This document shows, one piece after another, positions 31,175 through 39,521 of a stretch of DNA of 64,000 bases. Made by a program: the position numbers and the translations under genes. The stretch comes from Flagellimonas pelagia (GTDB lineage: Bacteria > Bacteroidota > Bacteroidia > Flavobacteriales > Flavobacteriaceae). How positions within the stretch are numbered: position 1 is the stretch's first letter; each line of letters begins with the position of its first letter. The stretch lies in NCBI RefSeq assembly GCF_003584135.1, contig NZ_QXFI01000036.1, positions 186,001 to 250,000 of the forward strand, read 5' to 3'. The notes under the pieces are model-generated. The model saw only the letters and a list, made by a program, of their open reading frames with translations. It made no database searches and was not told where the DNA came from.

Positions 31175-31270
31175 CGGCAAGCTACCTACATCGCACCGCT
31201 ACGACCGTATACCCTTGCTGCGTTCCCACCCTGGGGGATTCTACAGGAGCTGGTCGTGTAGGACTTGCCG
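31175..31270 (-). ncRNA. ffs: Signal recognition particle RNA (small bacterial type)
   Basis: On the minus strand the 5' end CGGCAAG pairs with CTTGCCG at the 3' end, and the distal domain contains CAGGGTGGGAACGCAGCAAGG: a GGAA tetraloop and the asymmetric loop that binds the M domain of Ffh, in the form seen in Bacteroidetes. Length ~96 nt. A T-run follows the 3' end. A perfect promoter (TTG-N19-TATATTTG) places the start at the first stem base. It guides inner-membrane and secretory proteins co-translationally with Ffh and FtsY, neither of which is in the window. Ends are accurate to a few bases. Confidence 0.9.
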
Positions 31271-31274
31271 AATG

Positions 31275-31304
31275 CAAATATACGACCTTTTAAATTTGTC
31301 GCAA
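31275..31304 (-). promoter_or_regulatory. Promoter of the SRP RNA gene
   Basis: On the minus strand: TTG at 31304-31302, exactly 19 bp, then TATATTTG at 31282-31275, a perfect TAnnTTTG -7 element. Its end lies 5 nt before the first base of the SRP RNA. This is the clearest Bacteroidetes vegetative promoter in the window. Confidence 0.85.
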
Positions 31305-31346
31305 TCCCAATTCATTCTTAATTTCGAAGTTCTAGGAACACATCGC

Positions 31347-32411
31347 ATGAAACATGATCAGAAAACCATGGTGAAACTTTTTTCTTTAACGGGGATCCTT
31401 CTCTTCTTTTTGGCCTGCGGAGGCAATTCGGACCCTTCCAAATTCTTTTCCATTCAATTGGAAAACAAGACCCTACATCAAAATGAACAGGTTGGCGTCG
31501 CCTTAAAAAACAAGAAAGGACTCGAAATTTCCAACCTTCATTATTATATGGATGGACAGGAATTGCCGGTTGAAAACGGCAAGATTACCTTGGACCTACC
31601 TACTTTGGGAAACAAAAAATTGGTGGCCAAATTTGATTTGGAAGATCAATCCGTGGAAGTTGAAGAAGATTTGAGGCTTTTGGCTTCCACTGCTCCTGAA
31701 GTGTACACCTATGAAATCATCAATACCTATCCGCATGACACCAAGGCCTACACCCAAGGCTTGGAGTTTCATGATGGTATGCTCTATGAAAGTACCGGCA
31801 AAAAGGGTGCATCAACCGTAAGAAAAGTAAACTTTGAAACGGGCGAAGTGCTTCAAAAAATAGATCTGGACAATTCCTTGTTCGGCGAGGGCATCACCTT
31901 GATGGAAAACAGACTTTACCTACTTACATGGCAAAGTGGAATGGGCTTTGTATACGATGCCACCAATCTTGAAAAGATCAAAAGTTTTACCTATGGTGAA
32001 AGTAGACAAGGATGGGGCCTTTGCAATGATGGCAAAAAAATATTCAAGAGCGATGGTACCGAAAAAATCTGGTTCCTTGACCCTGAAACCTTAGAAGAAA
32101 CAGGGCATGTGGAGACCGTTACCAACAAGTCCATCTTCAATATGGCCAACGAACTGGAGTATGTGGATGGAAAAATCTACGCCAACGTTTACCAAAAAGA
32201 GAGTATGATGATCATCGATGCCGTTTCCGGCGCCATTGAGGGGGTCATCAATTTTGGAGGTCTAAAAAGTCAGGTTAAAAAAGGTACTGAATGGGACGAC
32301 ACCAACTCTGTTCTGAACGGGGTAGCCTATCACCCGGAAAGGGGGACTTTCTTTGTAACCGGCAAAAACTGGGACAAGCTTTTTGAGGTCCATATCCTTA
32401 AAAAGAACTGA
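31347..32411 (+). CDS. Glutaminyl-peptide cyclotransferase (glutamine cyclotransferase) lipoprotein
   Basis: The 354-residue lipoprotein (lipobox LLFFLAC) has an N-terminal Ig-like domain (~30-115) and a five-bladed beta-propeller of the plant/bacterial glutaminyl cyclase type. Motifs: YEIINTYPHDTKAYTQGLEFHDGMLYESTGKKGASTVRKVNFETGEV, FGEGITLMENRLYLLTWQSG, and the later YVDGKIYANVYQ and GVAYHPERGTFFVTGKNWDKLFEV. The enzyme turns N-terminal Gln into pyroglutamate. In Bacteroidetes this fits the common Gln at signal-peptidase I cleavage sites (several …AQ signals are seen in this window). The frame is open into the SRP RNA, but the true start is ATG 31347. Confidence 0.9.
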   Translation: MKHDQKTMVKLFSLTGILLFFLACGGNSDPSKFFSIQLENKTLHQNEQVGVALKNKKGLEISNLHYYMDGQELPVENGKITLDLPTLGNKKLVAKFDLEDQSVEVEEDLRLLASTAPEVYTYEIINTYPHDTKAYTQGLEFHDGMLYESTGKKGASTVRKVNFETGEVLQKIDLDNSLFGEGITLMENRLYLLTWQSGMGFVYDATNLEKIKSFTYGESRQGWGLCNDGKKIFKSDGTEKIWFLDPETLEETGHVETVTNKSIFNMANELEYVDGKIYANVYQKESMMIIDAVSGAIEGVINFGGLKSQVKKGTEWDDTNSVLNGVAYHPERGTFFVTGKNWDKLFEVHILKKN

Positions 32412-32800
32412 TGCAGACCTTTTCCGAAGTTTTTGAGGTAGTGCAGGATGATCTGGACGACCTGAACCATGTGAACAACATCCGCTATGTGGAATGGATC
32501 CAGGCCATCTCCAAAAAACATTGGGAAAAAGTGACCACAGAAGACATGAGAAAAGAAATGATCTGGGTGGTACGGAACCATAGCATATCTTACCACAAGT
32601 CCGCCCTTTTGGGCGACACCATTCAGGTAAACACCTACATAGAGGGCAACAAGGGTCCCATTTCTACCAGGATCGTGGATATCAAGAAAAAAGACACGGG
32701 TGAACTCTTGGTGAGGGGTATTACTGAATGGTGCCTTTTGGATGCCAATACCTTTCGCCCTAAACGGGTACCGGAACGTGTTCAGGCCTTGTTTGCATAA
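32411..32800 (+). CDS. Acyl-CoA thioesterase, hotdog fold (4HBT family)
   Basis: A 129-residue single hotdog domain: LDDLNHVNNIRYVEWIQAISKKHWEK contains the conserved Asp/Asn-x-x-x-His-Val-Asn-Asn pattern of 4-hydroxybenzoyl-CoA thioesterase-type enzymes. HKSALLGDTIQVNTYIEGNKG and a final strand with ITEWCLLDANTFRPKRVP follow. It hydrolyses acyl-CoA or acyl-ACP thioesters; the natural chain is unknown. The start overlaps the upstream stop by one base (TGATG), so it is translated together with the cyclotransferase gene, though no metabolic link is obvious. Confidence 0.88.
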   Translation: MQTFSEVFEVVQDDLDDLNHVNNIRYVEWIQAISKKHWEKVTTEDMRKEMIWVVRNHSISYHKSALLGDTIQVNTYIEGNKGPISTRIVDIKKKDTGELLVRGITEWCLLDANTFRPKRVPERVQALFA

Positions 32801-32991
32801 TCATATCCCGAATCGGGCCTACCCCCTTATTCCACTAAATTTTAAATGCGCTTCGCAATATTTTGTGTAGTTCGTCGAATTTCACCTTATCGATTCGTCT
32901 TTAAGGTCCCAAAAATTAGGAAAATACGGTCTCAAATCGTAAACTAGTATGAAACCTAAATAACAACCCACTTAAAAACCGACCAAACCTT

Positions 32992-33051
32992 ATGCGAAAA
33001 CTCTACAAATTTTGGCACGACCGACCCAACTTCCAAAGCTTTGAAGGTTAA
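32992..33051 (+). CDS. Candidate 19-residue peptide in the leader of the LytTR gene
   Basis: ATG to TAA encodes MRKLYKFWHDRPNFQSFEG, aromatic and basic. It lies alone in a 448-bp gap (32801-33248) that otherwise contains promoter repeats and no gene. Its position mirrors the 18-residue ORF ahead of the other atypical regulator at 7706. A partial dyad (CTTC-n-AAAGCTTT-n-GAAG) covers its last codons. It may be a leader peptide or chance. Confidence 0.25.
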   Translation: MRKLYKFWHDRPNFQSFEG

Positions 33052-33130
33052 GATCTTCATTCCGAGTACCACACAAAAATAGCTTGTTGCAAACCGACCA
33101 TTTCGTTACGATTACGCATCCATTAACGAA

Positions 33131-33204
33131 ATTTTAAGGAAAACTGTAGGAAAATCAACCAAATTAGAGAGAAACCCATAGTTTTTTTAAGGGAAAACTG
33201 CAAT
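33131..33204 (+). promoter_or_regulatory. Two direct TTTTAAGG-(G)AAAACTG-YA boxes upstream of the LytTR gene
   Basis: Copy F (33131-33148) and copy E (33183-33202) share TTTTAAGG and AAAACTG-YA in the same orientation, 54 bp apart. On the other strand they read ACAGTTTTCC and GCAGTTTTCCC, like LytTR half sites. Copy E is preceded by AAACCCATAG (33172-33181), which recurs with the same spacing at 37475. They lie 45-120 bp before the LytTR start, a position fitting autoregulation. Confidence 0.5.
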
Positions 33205-33248
33205 GAGATTTTTGTGGGCGTTAGTAACTTGCAATCAGCATTTTGCAC

Positions 33249-33983
33249 ATGGAATATACCTACAACATCATTGATTCGAACGCTACTTCCAAGCTACAGT
33301 TACAGCTTTATTTGGAAGAGTATGAAGATTTGACCTGTACCGGGGTGGCGACTAGTGCCGCTGAAGGATTGGACTCCATATTAAAGCATACGCCGGACCT
33401 TGTGCTAGTCAATTTAGGGGAAGATGGGATGGAATATTTCCAGATGGTGACCGAATTGAACCAATACATGCAAACGCTACCTATTATTATAGGTTACTCC
33501 ACCACCAAAAAATATGCATATAATGCCATAAAGAGCGGTTTCTTTGATTATTGGATCCTCCCCCACAATGAATTTGACGTAAGAAAGACCATTTTACGTC
33601 TTAGGAAGAAGCATCCAAAGGATGATATTCCCTCCACCATCTGCCTTAAGTCCTATAATGATTATAGGTATTTGGACACCAAAAACATTCTTTATCTAAA
33701 ATCCGACAACAATACCACGGACTTTTACATGAGGGATGGTAATGTCATCAGCGCTTTCAAGACCTTAAAATCGTTTGAGGACAAACTTCCCGAAGGATTC
33801 ATCAGGATCCACCAAAGCTATATTTTGAACAGCAGGTATGTTTCACGGATCAATTATGGCAAATCCATTTGCACCTTGAGCCATGACCGCGAAGAGGAGC
33901 TCCCCTTCTCCAAGACCTATAAGGACAAAATAGACACCTTAAAGGAAATGCTCTCCAAAACGGCCGTAAAGGCACTCAATTAG
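33249..33983 (+). CDS. LytTR transcription regulator with a degenerate receiver domain
   Basis: The 244-residue regulator has a receiver-like fold (~1-120) and a LytTR DNA-binding domain (~130-232: YLDTKNILYLKSDNNTTDFYM, FIRIHQSYILNSRYVSRI). The receiver has lost its chemistry. The phosphoacceptor strand reads DLVLVNLGEDG with Asn55 for Asp, the acidic pair is reduced to IIDSN, and the usual Lys (…LKP) is Leu104 (YWILPH). It probably works without phosphorylation, for example through dimerisation or a bound ligand. A TTG at 33243 adds two residues, but ATG 33249 is preferred. Downstream, a tandem repeat begins inside its stop codon, followed by two small-peptide genes. Confidence 0.85.
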   Translation: MEYTYNIIDSNATSKLQLQLYLEEYEDLTCTGVATSAAEGLDSILKHTPDLVLVNLGEDGMEYFQMVTELNQYMQTLPIIIGYSTTKKYAYNAIKSGFFDYWILPHNEFDVRKTILRLRKKHPKDDIPSTICLKSYNDYRYLDTKNILYLKSDNNTTDFYMRDGNVISAFKTLKSFEDKLPEGFIRIHQSYILNSRYVSRINYGKSICTLSHDREEELPFSKTYKDKIDTLKEMLSKTAVKALN

Positions 33984-34024
33984 CAAAATTCTAGCAGAAT
34001 CCCGCAAAATTCTAACAGATTTCC
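33983..34024 (+). repeat. Tandem 21-bp direct repeat, probable LytTR operator
   Basis: Two abutting 21-bp units (33983-34003, 34004-34024) match at 18 of 21 positions. Each carries GCAAAATTCTA and then (A/G)CAGA-T-CC. The ACAG/GCAG core with exactly 21-bp spacing is how AgrA/ComE-type LytTR proteins bind (ACAGTT half sites, 12-bp spacer). It lies about 100 bp upstream of the small lipoprotein gene at 34123. Confidence 0.6.
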
Positions 34025-34122
34025 ATACTTCACTAAAGTCATGTTAGTTGGGGCAATATCCGTATTGTGCTTAAATATCTTAGCCTCGTAAACCAATTTA
34101 AACACCCCCTAAAACTAACATT

Positions 34123-34299
34123 ATGAGAAAAGTAGTAAGTATTTTGGCACTGGCATTATTGACCGTTGGATTCTATTCTTGTGAAGCCGATACCGATGTG
34201 CAGGACACCGAAGCAACTTTTAAACAATTGAAAGTAGATCAGAGCGCAACAGATGGAGAAGAAACTGTTAGCGATGGTCGAGGAGATGACAACAACTAA
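34123..34299 (+). CDS. Small acidic secreted lipoprotein (58 residues)
   Basis: ATG at 34123 encodes a short signal (MRKVVSILALALLTVGFYSC) with Cys20 as the probable lipidation site. About 38 hydrophilic, acidic residues follow (EADTDVQDTEATF..., ending SDGRGDDNN). Similar tiny acidic lipoproteins are widespread but uncharacterised in Flavobacteriia. A -7-like TATCTTAG lies at 34076-34083, and the leader contains ACACCCCCTAAAAC. The tandem LytTR-like repeat is upstream, and a second small peptide gene starts 27 bp after the stop. Function unknown; a surface signal or a sensor-kinase partner is conceivable only from context. Confidence 0.65.
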   Translation: MRKVVSILALALLTVGFYSCEADTDVQDTEATFKQLKVDQSATDGEETVSDGRGDDNN

Positions 34300-34326
34300 A
34301 AAATATAGTTTAAAGTTACTGCTGCA

Positions 34327-34533
34327 ATGATTAATTCTTCTAGGTCCTTCTTATACCTTATTATACTCGGTGGACTTTTTGTCCATAATAGGGATAAACC
34401 TTCAAGAACCAATAGCTCAACTGAATTGGAAAATTCCGTGATCTCATCATATACCGAGCGGGTAAACCTTGGTATTATTAATGATAGTTTAAAGAGATTA
34501 GAGCAAAGTGCCGGAGATGGCAGAGAATTGTAG
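34327..34533 (+). CDS. Small membrane or exported peptide (68 residues)
   Basis: ATG at 34327 encodes a hydrophobic N-terminus (SRSFLYLIILGGLFVH, about 6-21) that could be a signal anchor, then a polar region ending LKRLEQSAGDGREL. No family is recognised. Support for its being real comes from the position: 27 bp after a small lipoprotein gene, and followed 22 bp later by a strong terminator that would end a two-gene transcript. Base composition is AT-rich like the neighbouring kinase gene. It could also be untranslated. Confidence 0.45.
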   Translation: MINSSRSFLYLIILGGLFVHNRDKPSRTNSSTELENSVISSYTERVNLGIINDSLKRLEQSAGDGREL

Positions 34534-34555
34534 TTTTTAAACAGATTAAGACTTA

Positions 34556-34586
34556 GCCCCATACTATATAGTTTGGGGCTTTTTTG
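34556..34586 (+). terminator. Rho-independent terminator after the small-peptide genes
   Basis: GCCCCA-t-ACTAT / ATAGT-t-TGGGGC with one T-T mismatch, then six T. It separates the peptide pair from the kinase gene, which then needs its own promoter (a TTACTTTG -7-like box at 34587-34594). Confidence 0.85.
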
Positions 34587-34616
34587 TTACTTTGGATATA
34601 TTAACACTGGTCATAT

Positions 34617-36698
34617 TTGAAATTTAAGCCTCTAATACTGTCATTGCTTCTGTTTTGGGGATGTACCCATAAGACAAACGAAAGTACATCTGCATCAAAT
34701 CCTGATTTGGATTCTATACAGAAATGGTTGAAAATAGCCAAAAATGGGAAGGAACTTTCTTTGGAAAACCGAAAACAGTATTTGGATGATGCAAAGAAGA
34801 AAATTTATACCTTATCAAACGACACTTTAAAGTTAGAGCAGCTTTCCGACATATCCTTGGTTTATAAAACGCTGAAAGACTCTTTAGAGTTTCGCCAGGT
34901 CAATCGACAAGTCTTGGAATTGGCCCAAAAATCAAATGATTTTAAAAATATTGGCTTTTCCCACTGGGATCTAGGTGATTTTTTACAAGATCATAGTGTT
35001 TTGGACAGTGCCTTTTATTATTACAGGAGAGCATTGACCAGTTTTGAACGTTTACCTGCGGATTCCACATCCAAGTCTTTAAGAGCCAGGATGCTTTATA
35101 GCATGGGAAGAATTCAAGATTCTTATAAAGATTATCTTGGAGCCGAAGCCAGCATTTCTTCAGCCCTAAAGATATTTGACGAGCTTGGCGATACCAAAAG
35201 AATCCATAATTGTTATAACGTACTTGGAGTAGTTGCTATTGGTATGGGCGATAGCCAAAAATCACTCGAATATTACAAAAAAGCCGGTGAGTACTTGAAC
35301 AATTCAGGTTCATCCAACAATCGTCTCAGCTGGATCAATCAAAACAATATAGCCAGCGCCTTTTTGAATATGGACGATTATCAAAGAGCGATAAAATCTT
35401 ATAGGGAACTACTATCGGACCAAACATTTAAGGAAAAAGATCCCGATCTTTATACAAAGGTGATATCGGGGCTCGCCTACTCAATGTTCAAATCAGGAGT
35501 TAATCAAGAAAATGTGGAAAGTCTTCTACAAGAGGCGATTATGGTCAATAGCCAACAAGGAAAAGAATACGACCTCGCCCGTCCCAAACAATACTATGCC
35601 GAAGTATTGGCAGCCAAGGGAGATACTTCACAAGCCATCCAATTAGCCCAGGAATCGTATGCCATTGCCAAGGAAACCTATAACAATGACCGTTCCTTAG
35701 AGGCCTTGATGTTATTGACCAAATTGGACCCTGCGAATGGTTCCACCTATGCAGATGACTATTACAAGCTAAACGAAACCATCAAAGAAGAGGAGCGTAC
35801 CAAAAGGGACAAGTTTGCCCGTATTCGCATGGAAACGGATGAAATAATTGAAAAGAACGAAATCCTGACCCAAGAAAAACAAGTATGGGTCGGTGCCGCC
35901 TTTGCGTTAATTCTTTTCGGTACAGCATTTTTGATCATCGTTACCCTTTACATCAACAACAACCGGCTCAAGTTCAGGCAAAAACAGCAGGAGAGCAACC
36001 AAGAAATCTACAACCTGATGCTTTCCCAGCAGGGCAAGTTTGAAGAAGGCAAGCAACTGGAACAAAAGCGTATTTCCGAAGAACTCCACGATGGCATTTT
36101 AGGCGAAATGTTAGGTATACGACTCATTTTGAGTGGTTTGAATGAGCGTGAAGACCCAGCATCCATTGCCCAACGTGCGGAACTCATTGAAAAATTACGG
36201 GAGGTAGAGGAAGAGATCAGGACCATTTCCCATGAGCTCAACAATGCCTCTTATGAAAAATTTCATAATTTTATTGTATCGTTGGAAGACTTGATCGATG
36301 GTATCCAAACCTCTTCCGGCATATCATGTTCCTTTACATTCGATGATAAGGTAAGTTGGGACAATTTGTTGGGCGATATTAAGATCAATGCCTACAGGAT
36401 CGTCCAAGAAGCCCTTAAAAACTGTGTCAAACACGCTAAAAGCCAGCATGTTGATATTTCCTTTGAATCCTTTGGGAAAAACTTGAAGCTGACCATCGTA
36501 GATGACGGGGTCGGTTTTGAGGTGAACAAGGGAAAACGTGGAATAGGGTTGCGCAACATTATTTCACGATCAAAAAAAATACATGCCAAGCTGGATATTG
36601 ATAGTAAAAAAGGAAAAGGAACTACCATAACAGTGACCATTCCTGCCATCTACATAGATTCGGACGTGGTGGAACGCAAAGAAGTATTGAACACCTAA
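34617..36698 (+). CDS. TPR-containing sensor histidine kinase (NarX/DesK, HisKA_3 type)
   Basis: A 693-residue kinase. An N-terminal lipoprotein-like signal (MKFKPLILSLLLFWGC) is followed by a periplasmic TPR array (~70-370), a membrane helix (~424-446), and a short coiled coil. The HisKA_3 box EQKRISEELHDGILGEMLG has phospho-acceptor His491, and the ATPase domain has NAYRIVQEALKN, DDGVGF and GKRGIGLRNI. The TPRs probably sense a protein or peptide ligand. No ATG is available; translation starts at TTG 34617. The response regulator gene follows after 22 bp. AT content is higher in its first third than in nearby genes. Ligand unknown. Confidence 0.88.
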   Translation: MKFKPLILSLLLFWGCTHKTNESTSASNPDLDSIQKWLKIAKNGKELSLENRKQYLDDAKKKIYTLSNDTLKLEQLSDISLVYKTLKDSLEFRQVNRQVLELAQKSNDFKNIGFSHWDLGDFLQDHSVLDSAFYYYRRALTSFERLPADSTSKSLRARMLYSMGRIQDSYKDYLGAEASISSALKIFDELGDTKRIHNCYNVLGVVAIGMGDSQKSLEYYKKAGEYLNNSGSSNNRLSWINQNNIASAFLNMDDYQRAIKSYRELLSDQTFKEKDPDLYTKVISGLAYSMFKSGVNQENVESLLQEAIMVNSQQGKEYDLARPKQYYAEVLAAKGDTSQAIQLAQESYAIAKETYNNDRSLEALMLLTKLDPANGSTYADDYYKLNETIKEEERTKRDKFARIRMETDEIIEKNEILTQEKQVWVGAAFALILFGTAFLIIVTLYINNNRLKFRQKQQESNQEIYNLMLSQQGKFEEGKQLEQKRISEELHDGILGEMLGIRLILSGLNEREDPASIAQRAELIEKLREVEEEIRTISHELNNASYEKFHNFIVSLEDLIDGIQTSSGISCSFTFDDKVSWDNLLGDIKINAYRIVQEALKNCVKHAKSQHVDISFESFGKNLKLTIVDDGVGFEVNKGKRGIGLRNIISRSKKIHAKLDIDSKKGKGTTITVTIPAIYIDSDVVERKEVLNT

Positions 36699-36720
36699 AT
36701 CTTGCAACAAAAGAACTAAA

Positions 36721-37389
36721 ATGGAAACGCTTAGAATATTAGCCATAGATGACCACGAAATGACCATGCTCGGCTACAAGTTCATACTTGAGGGCATTGA
36801 ACTAGAGGGGTACCATATTATTGTGGATACGGCCACCACCTACGACGCCGGAAAAAAACTCATTGAAGATTCCGTACACTCGTTCAAATACGATATCCTC
36901 TTTTTGGACGTGCAATTGTTCGCGCCCAACGAGGAACAACCGTATACCGGGGAGGATCTGGGAATCCTGGCCCGAAAAATAGTACCGGAAAGCAAGATCG
37001 TATTCATGTCCTCCTTTAGCGACAACTATAGGATCAACAGTATTTTAAAGTCCGTAGATCCAGATGGCTATTTAGTAAAGACAGACATCGATCCAAGAAC
37101 TTTGGAGGATGCCGTAAAAACCATCATATCCAACCCACCCTACTATTCGTCCAAGGCACTTTCTGCCATCCGTAAAAAAATGGCCAATGATATAGAACTG
37201 GACGAGAAGGACAAACAAATTTTGTTCCACCTCTCCAAGGGTACCAAGAACAAGGATCTCGAAAAATATATCCGGTTATCTCCCTCTTCCATCGAAAACA
37301 GAAAACGACATTTAAAAACCCTCTTCGGCACCGAAAATGAGAATGATCTGGCCTTGATCTTGGCAGCAAAAAATAGAGGCTTTATTTAG
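36721..37389 (+). CDS. NarL/FixJ-type response regulator, partner of the TPR kinase
   Basis: A 222-residue regulator. The receiver (~1-135) has an intact pocket: Asp10/Asp11, phosphoacceptor Asp63 (LFLDVQL), switch Ser (FMSSFS) and Lys (YLVKTD). A LuxR-like helix-turn-helix follows (~155-215, LDEKDKQILFHLSKGTKNKDLEKYIRLSPSSIENRKRHLKTLFG). There is an insertion after the phosphosite (FAPNEEQPYTGEDLG). It is co-transcribed with the kinase. Unlike the two atypical regulators in this window, this one should respond to phosphorylation. Targets are unknown; the small lipoprotein and the gene at 37567 are candidates. Confidence 0.9.
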   Translation: METLRILAIDDHEMTMLGYKFILEGIELEGYHIIVDTATTYDAGKKLIEDSVHSFKYDILFLDVQLFAPNEEQPYTGEDLGILARKIVPESKIVFMSSFSDNYRINSILKSVDPDGYLVKTDIDPRTLEDAVKTIISNPPYYSSKALSAIRKKMANDIELDEKDKQILFHLSKGTKNKDLEKYIRLSPSSIENRKRHLKTLFGTENENDLALILAAKNRGFI

Positions 37390-37470
37390 CCTTAATAGCG
37401 ACAAGTACCTACTTAAGCCAGTTTTGGCAATTGTTTTTGGACTTTCACTGAGCTAAAATCCTTACAATTA

Positions 37471-37507
37471 AGGAAAACCCATAGAATTTTTAAGGATTTT
37501 CTGTAAT
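37471..37507 (+). promoter_or_regulatory. Promoter motif shared with the LytTR gene (AAACCCATAG-n2-TTTTTAAGG-n5-CTG-n-AAT)
   Basis: AAACCCATAG starts at 37475, TTTTTAAGG at 37487 and CTG at 37501. The same blocks occur ungapped at 33172-33204, with 25 of 33 positions identical. TTAAGG also repeats 22 bp apart here (37469 and 37491). A -7-like TAATTTTA lies downstream at ~37518. This ties the 37567 gene to the LytTR gene's own control region. Confidence 0.5.
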
Positions 37508-37566
37508 CCCATCAAAAAGATTCATCCTAATTTTAAGGTGAAGAGAAAATTACAACCCACAAAAAC

Positions 37567-38226
37567 ATGTCGTTCCCAAAAAAAACTAACACCAATTATC
37601 GTAATAGCGGCGCAAAAGTCTTTGAGGCCGCTAACGGACTGGACGATTTCCTAAAAACCCTGGAAAAGGATTTTTTTGCAACAGCCAAAGTCCAATGTAA
37701 ATTCAACAATCTTGAGAACAGGGCCGATTTAATCATTGACCTATACCTCAACTTTGGGTTGATGGATTGCCTTAGACATTTTAATAATGGAGATTGGGGA
37801 GGTTTGGCCTTTTCTGAGGAGAGCCAGACAAATATGTCATCATCGGCAGAAAAAGCCCTTAAAAAATTAAACGCCTTGAACAGTCATTCCCTAGATATTT
37901 TGGAGCTTTCCCTTCATTTTAAGGAAACCTCCATCATTATCTCAAGATTGCATGACCAAAGTATACCCAAACAATTGGGCAATATTATATCCAGTGTTGG
38001 AGAACATTTTGTGTACTTTACCAAAGGGTTGACCGAAATGCCATATGAAATCTTCGTTCCTGTTTTTGAGGACACCATGTTGGAACATTCCCAATCCAAA
38101 ATGGGTCAATGTGGATACCTAGATTATTGGGGACTGTATTTTGAAGACCAGGCCCAACACCAAGCGATGATCTATTCCTTAAAAAACAAAAAATTGGAAC
38201 AAGAAGACCTATTCCTATTCGAATAA
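37567..38226 (+). CDS. Unknown protein linked to the signalling island
   Basis: A 219-residue protein without signal peptide or membrane helix. Composition is mixed helix and strand, with two short Cys-containing patches (AKVQCKFNN; SKMGQCGYLDYWGLYFEDQAQ) and an acidic end (LEQEDLFLFE). The middle (SLHFKETSIIISRLHDQSIPKQLGNIISSVGEHF) resembles nothing I can name. It lies 178 bp after the response regulator and carries upstream the same motif block as the LytTR gene. A role as an output of that circuit is a guess. There is no gene in the short gap before the convergent glyA stop. Confidence 0.6.
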   Translation: MSFPKKTNTNYRNSGAKVFEAANGLDDFLKTLEKDFFATAKVQCKFNNLENRADLIIDLYLNFGLMDCLRHFNNGDWGGLAFSEESQTNMSSSAEKALKKLNALNSHSLDILELSLHFKETSIIISRLHDQSIPKQLGNIISSVGEHFVYFTKGLTEMPYEIFVPVFEDTMLEHSQSKMGQCGYLDYWGLYFEDQAQHQAMIYSLKNKKLEQEDLFLFE

Positions 38227-38246
38227 AAAGTACTTACAAGTAAATA

Positions 38247-39521
38247 CTAAGCACTGAACAAAGGTCGCGATTTCATCAAATCGTTGACCTTTTGTTTTAT
38301 CTGTCCTATTTTCTTTTCATTTTCGGGGTCCATGATCACCTCATCGATAAATCCGACAATGGTCTCCATATCCGCTTCCTTAAGTCCCCTGGTGGTAATG
38401 GCCGGCGTACCGAAACGTATGCCAGAGGTAATGAAAGGCGATTGGGTATCAAAAGGTACCATATTCTTGTTGGCCGTGATGGCGGCATGCTCCAAGACCT
38501 TTTCCGCATCTTTTCCAGTAATGTTCTTATTTCTTAAGTCGATAAGCATCATATGGTTGTCCGTACCGCCCGAAATTACTTTGTAATCAAGGGACATGAA
38601 TGCCTTGGCCATGGCCGCAGCATTTTTCTTCACCTGTATCATGTAGTGTAGGAAGTCATCCGAAAGCGCTTCTCCAAAAGCTACTGCCTTGGCAGCAATG
38701 ATATGCTCCAACGGGCCACCTTGATTTCCTGGAAAAACGGCAAGGTCCAAAAGAGCGGACATTTTTCTTAACTCTCCGCTTTTTAGTTTGATACCGAAGG
38801 GGTTGTCAAAATTTTCACCCATCAAGATCAAACCTCCTCGGGGACCTCTCAACGTCTTATGGGTTGTGGTGGTCACAATATGGCAATGCGGAATGGGATC
38901 GTTCAGGATTCCCTTGGCAATAAGTCCCGCAGGGTGAGAGATATCCGCGACCAAAATGGCTCCGACACTATCGGCAATCTCACGGAAACGTTTAAAATCC
39001 ATGTCCCTAGAATAGGCAGAAGCTCCGGCAATGATCAATTTCGGTTTTTCCTTATCAGCAACTTCTTGGATCTTGTCGTAGTTCAAGGTTCCGGTTTCTT
39101 CATCAACACCATAAAACACAGGGTTGTACAACTTACCGGAGAAATTCACAGGGGATCCATGGGTCAAATGTCCTCCATGTGACAGATCAAAGCCTAAAAT
39201 GGTATCTCCTGGCTGCAAACAGGCATGGTACACCGAAGCGTTGGCCTGAGATCCGGAATGGGGCTGCACATTGGCATATACCGCACCGAACAATTCTTTG
39301 GCACGATCAATGGCCAGTTGTTCCACTTGATCCACGACCTCGCAACCACCATAGTAGCGTTTTCCAGGATAGCCCTCGGCATATTTGTTGGTCAAGACGG
39401 AACCTGCGGCTTCCATCACCTGTGGACTGGTAAAGTTTTCCGAAGCTATCAGTTCTATACCTTCAATCTGTCTCTCCCTTTCTTGTGCTATCAAATCAAA
39501 AATCGCTTGGTCTCGTTGCAT
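38247..39521 (-). CDS. glyA: Serine hydroxymethyltransferase
   Basis: PLP enzyme that interconverts serine and glycine with tetrahydrofolate, the main source of one-carbon units. Motifs: [74 protein letters not shown], and the PLP lysine in [15 protein letters not shown]. The 424 residues are full length. On its strand a -7-like TAATTTTA lies at 39552-39545 and a TTTG just before it. Upstream the 250-bp divergent spacer to the lipoprotein gene shows no gene or riboswitch I can recognise. Confidence 0.97.
   Translation of the reverse strand: MQRDQAIFDLIAQERERQIEGIELIASENFTSPQVMEAAGSVLTNKYAEGYPGKRYYGGCEVVDQVEQLAIDRAKELFGAVYANVQPHSGSQANASVYHACLQPGDTILGFDLSHGGHLTHGSPVNFSGKLYNPVFYGVDEETGTLNYDKIQEVADKEKPKLIIAGASAYSRDMDFKRFREIADSVGAILVADISHPAGLIAKGILNDPIPHCHIVTTTTHKTLRGPRGGLILMGENFDNPFGIKLKSGELRKMSALLDLAVFPGNQGGPLEHIIAAKAVAFGEALSDDFLHYMIQVKKNAAAMAKAFMSLDYKVISGGTDNHMMLIDLRNKNITGKDAEKVLEHAAITANKNMVPFDTQSPFITSGIRFGTPAITTRGLKEADMETIVGFIDEVIMDPENEKKIGQIKQKVNDLMKSRPLFSA

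Noticed and set aside
32801..33248. A small RNA gene in the gap before the LytTR gene
   Set aside because: No terminator or stable long stem could be seen; promoter repeats and a tiny ORF explain the visible structure at least as well.
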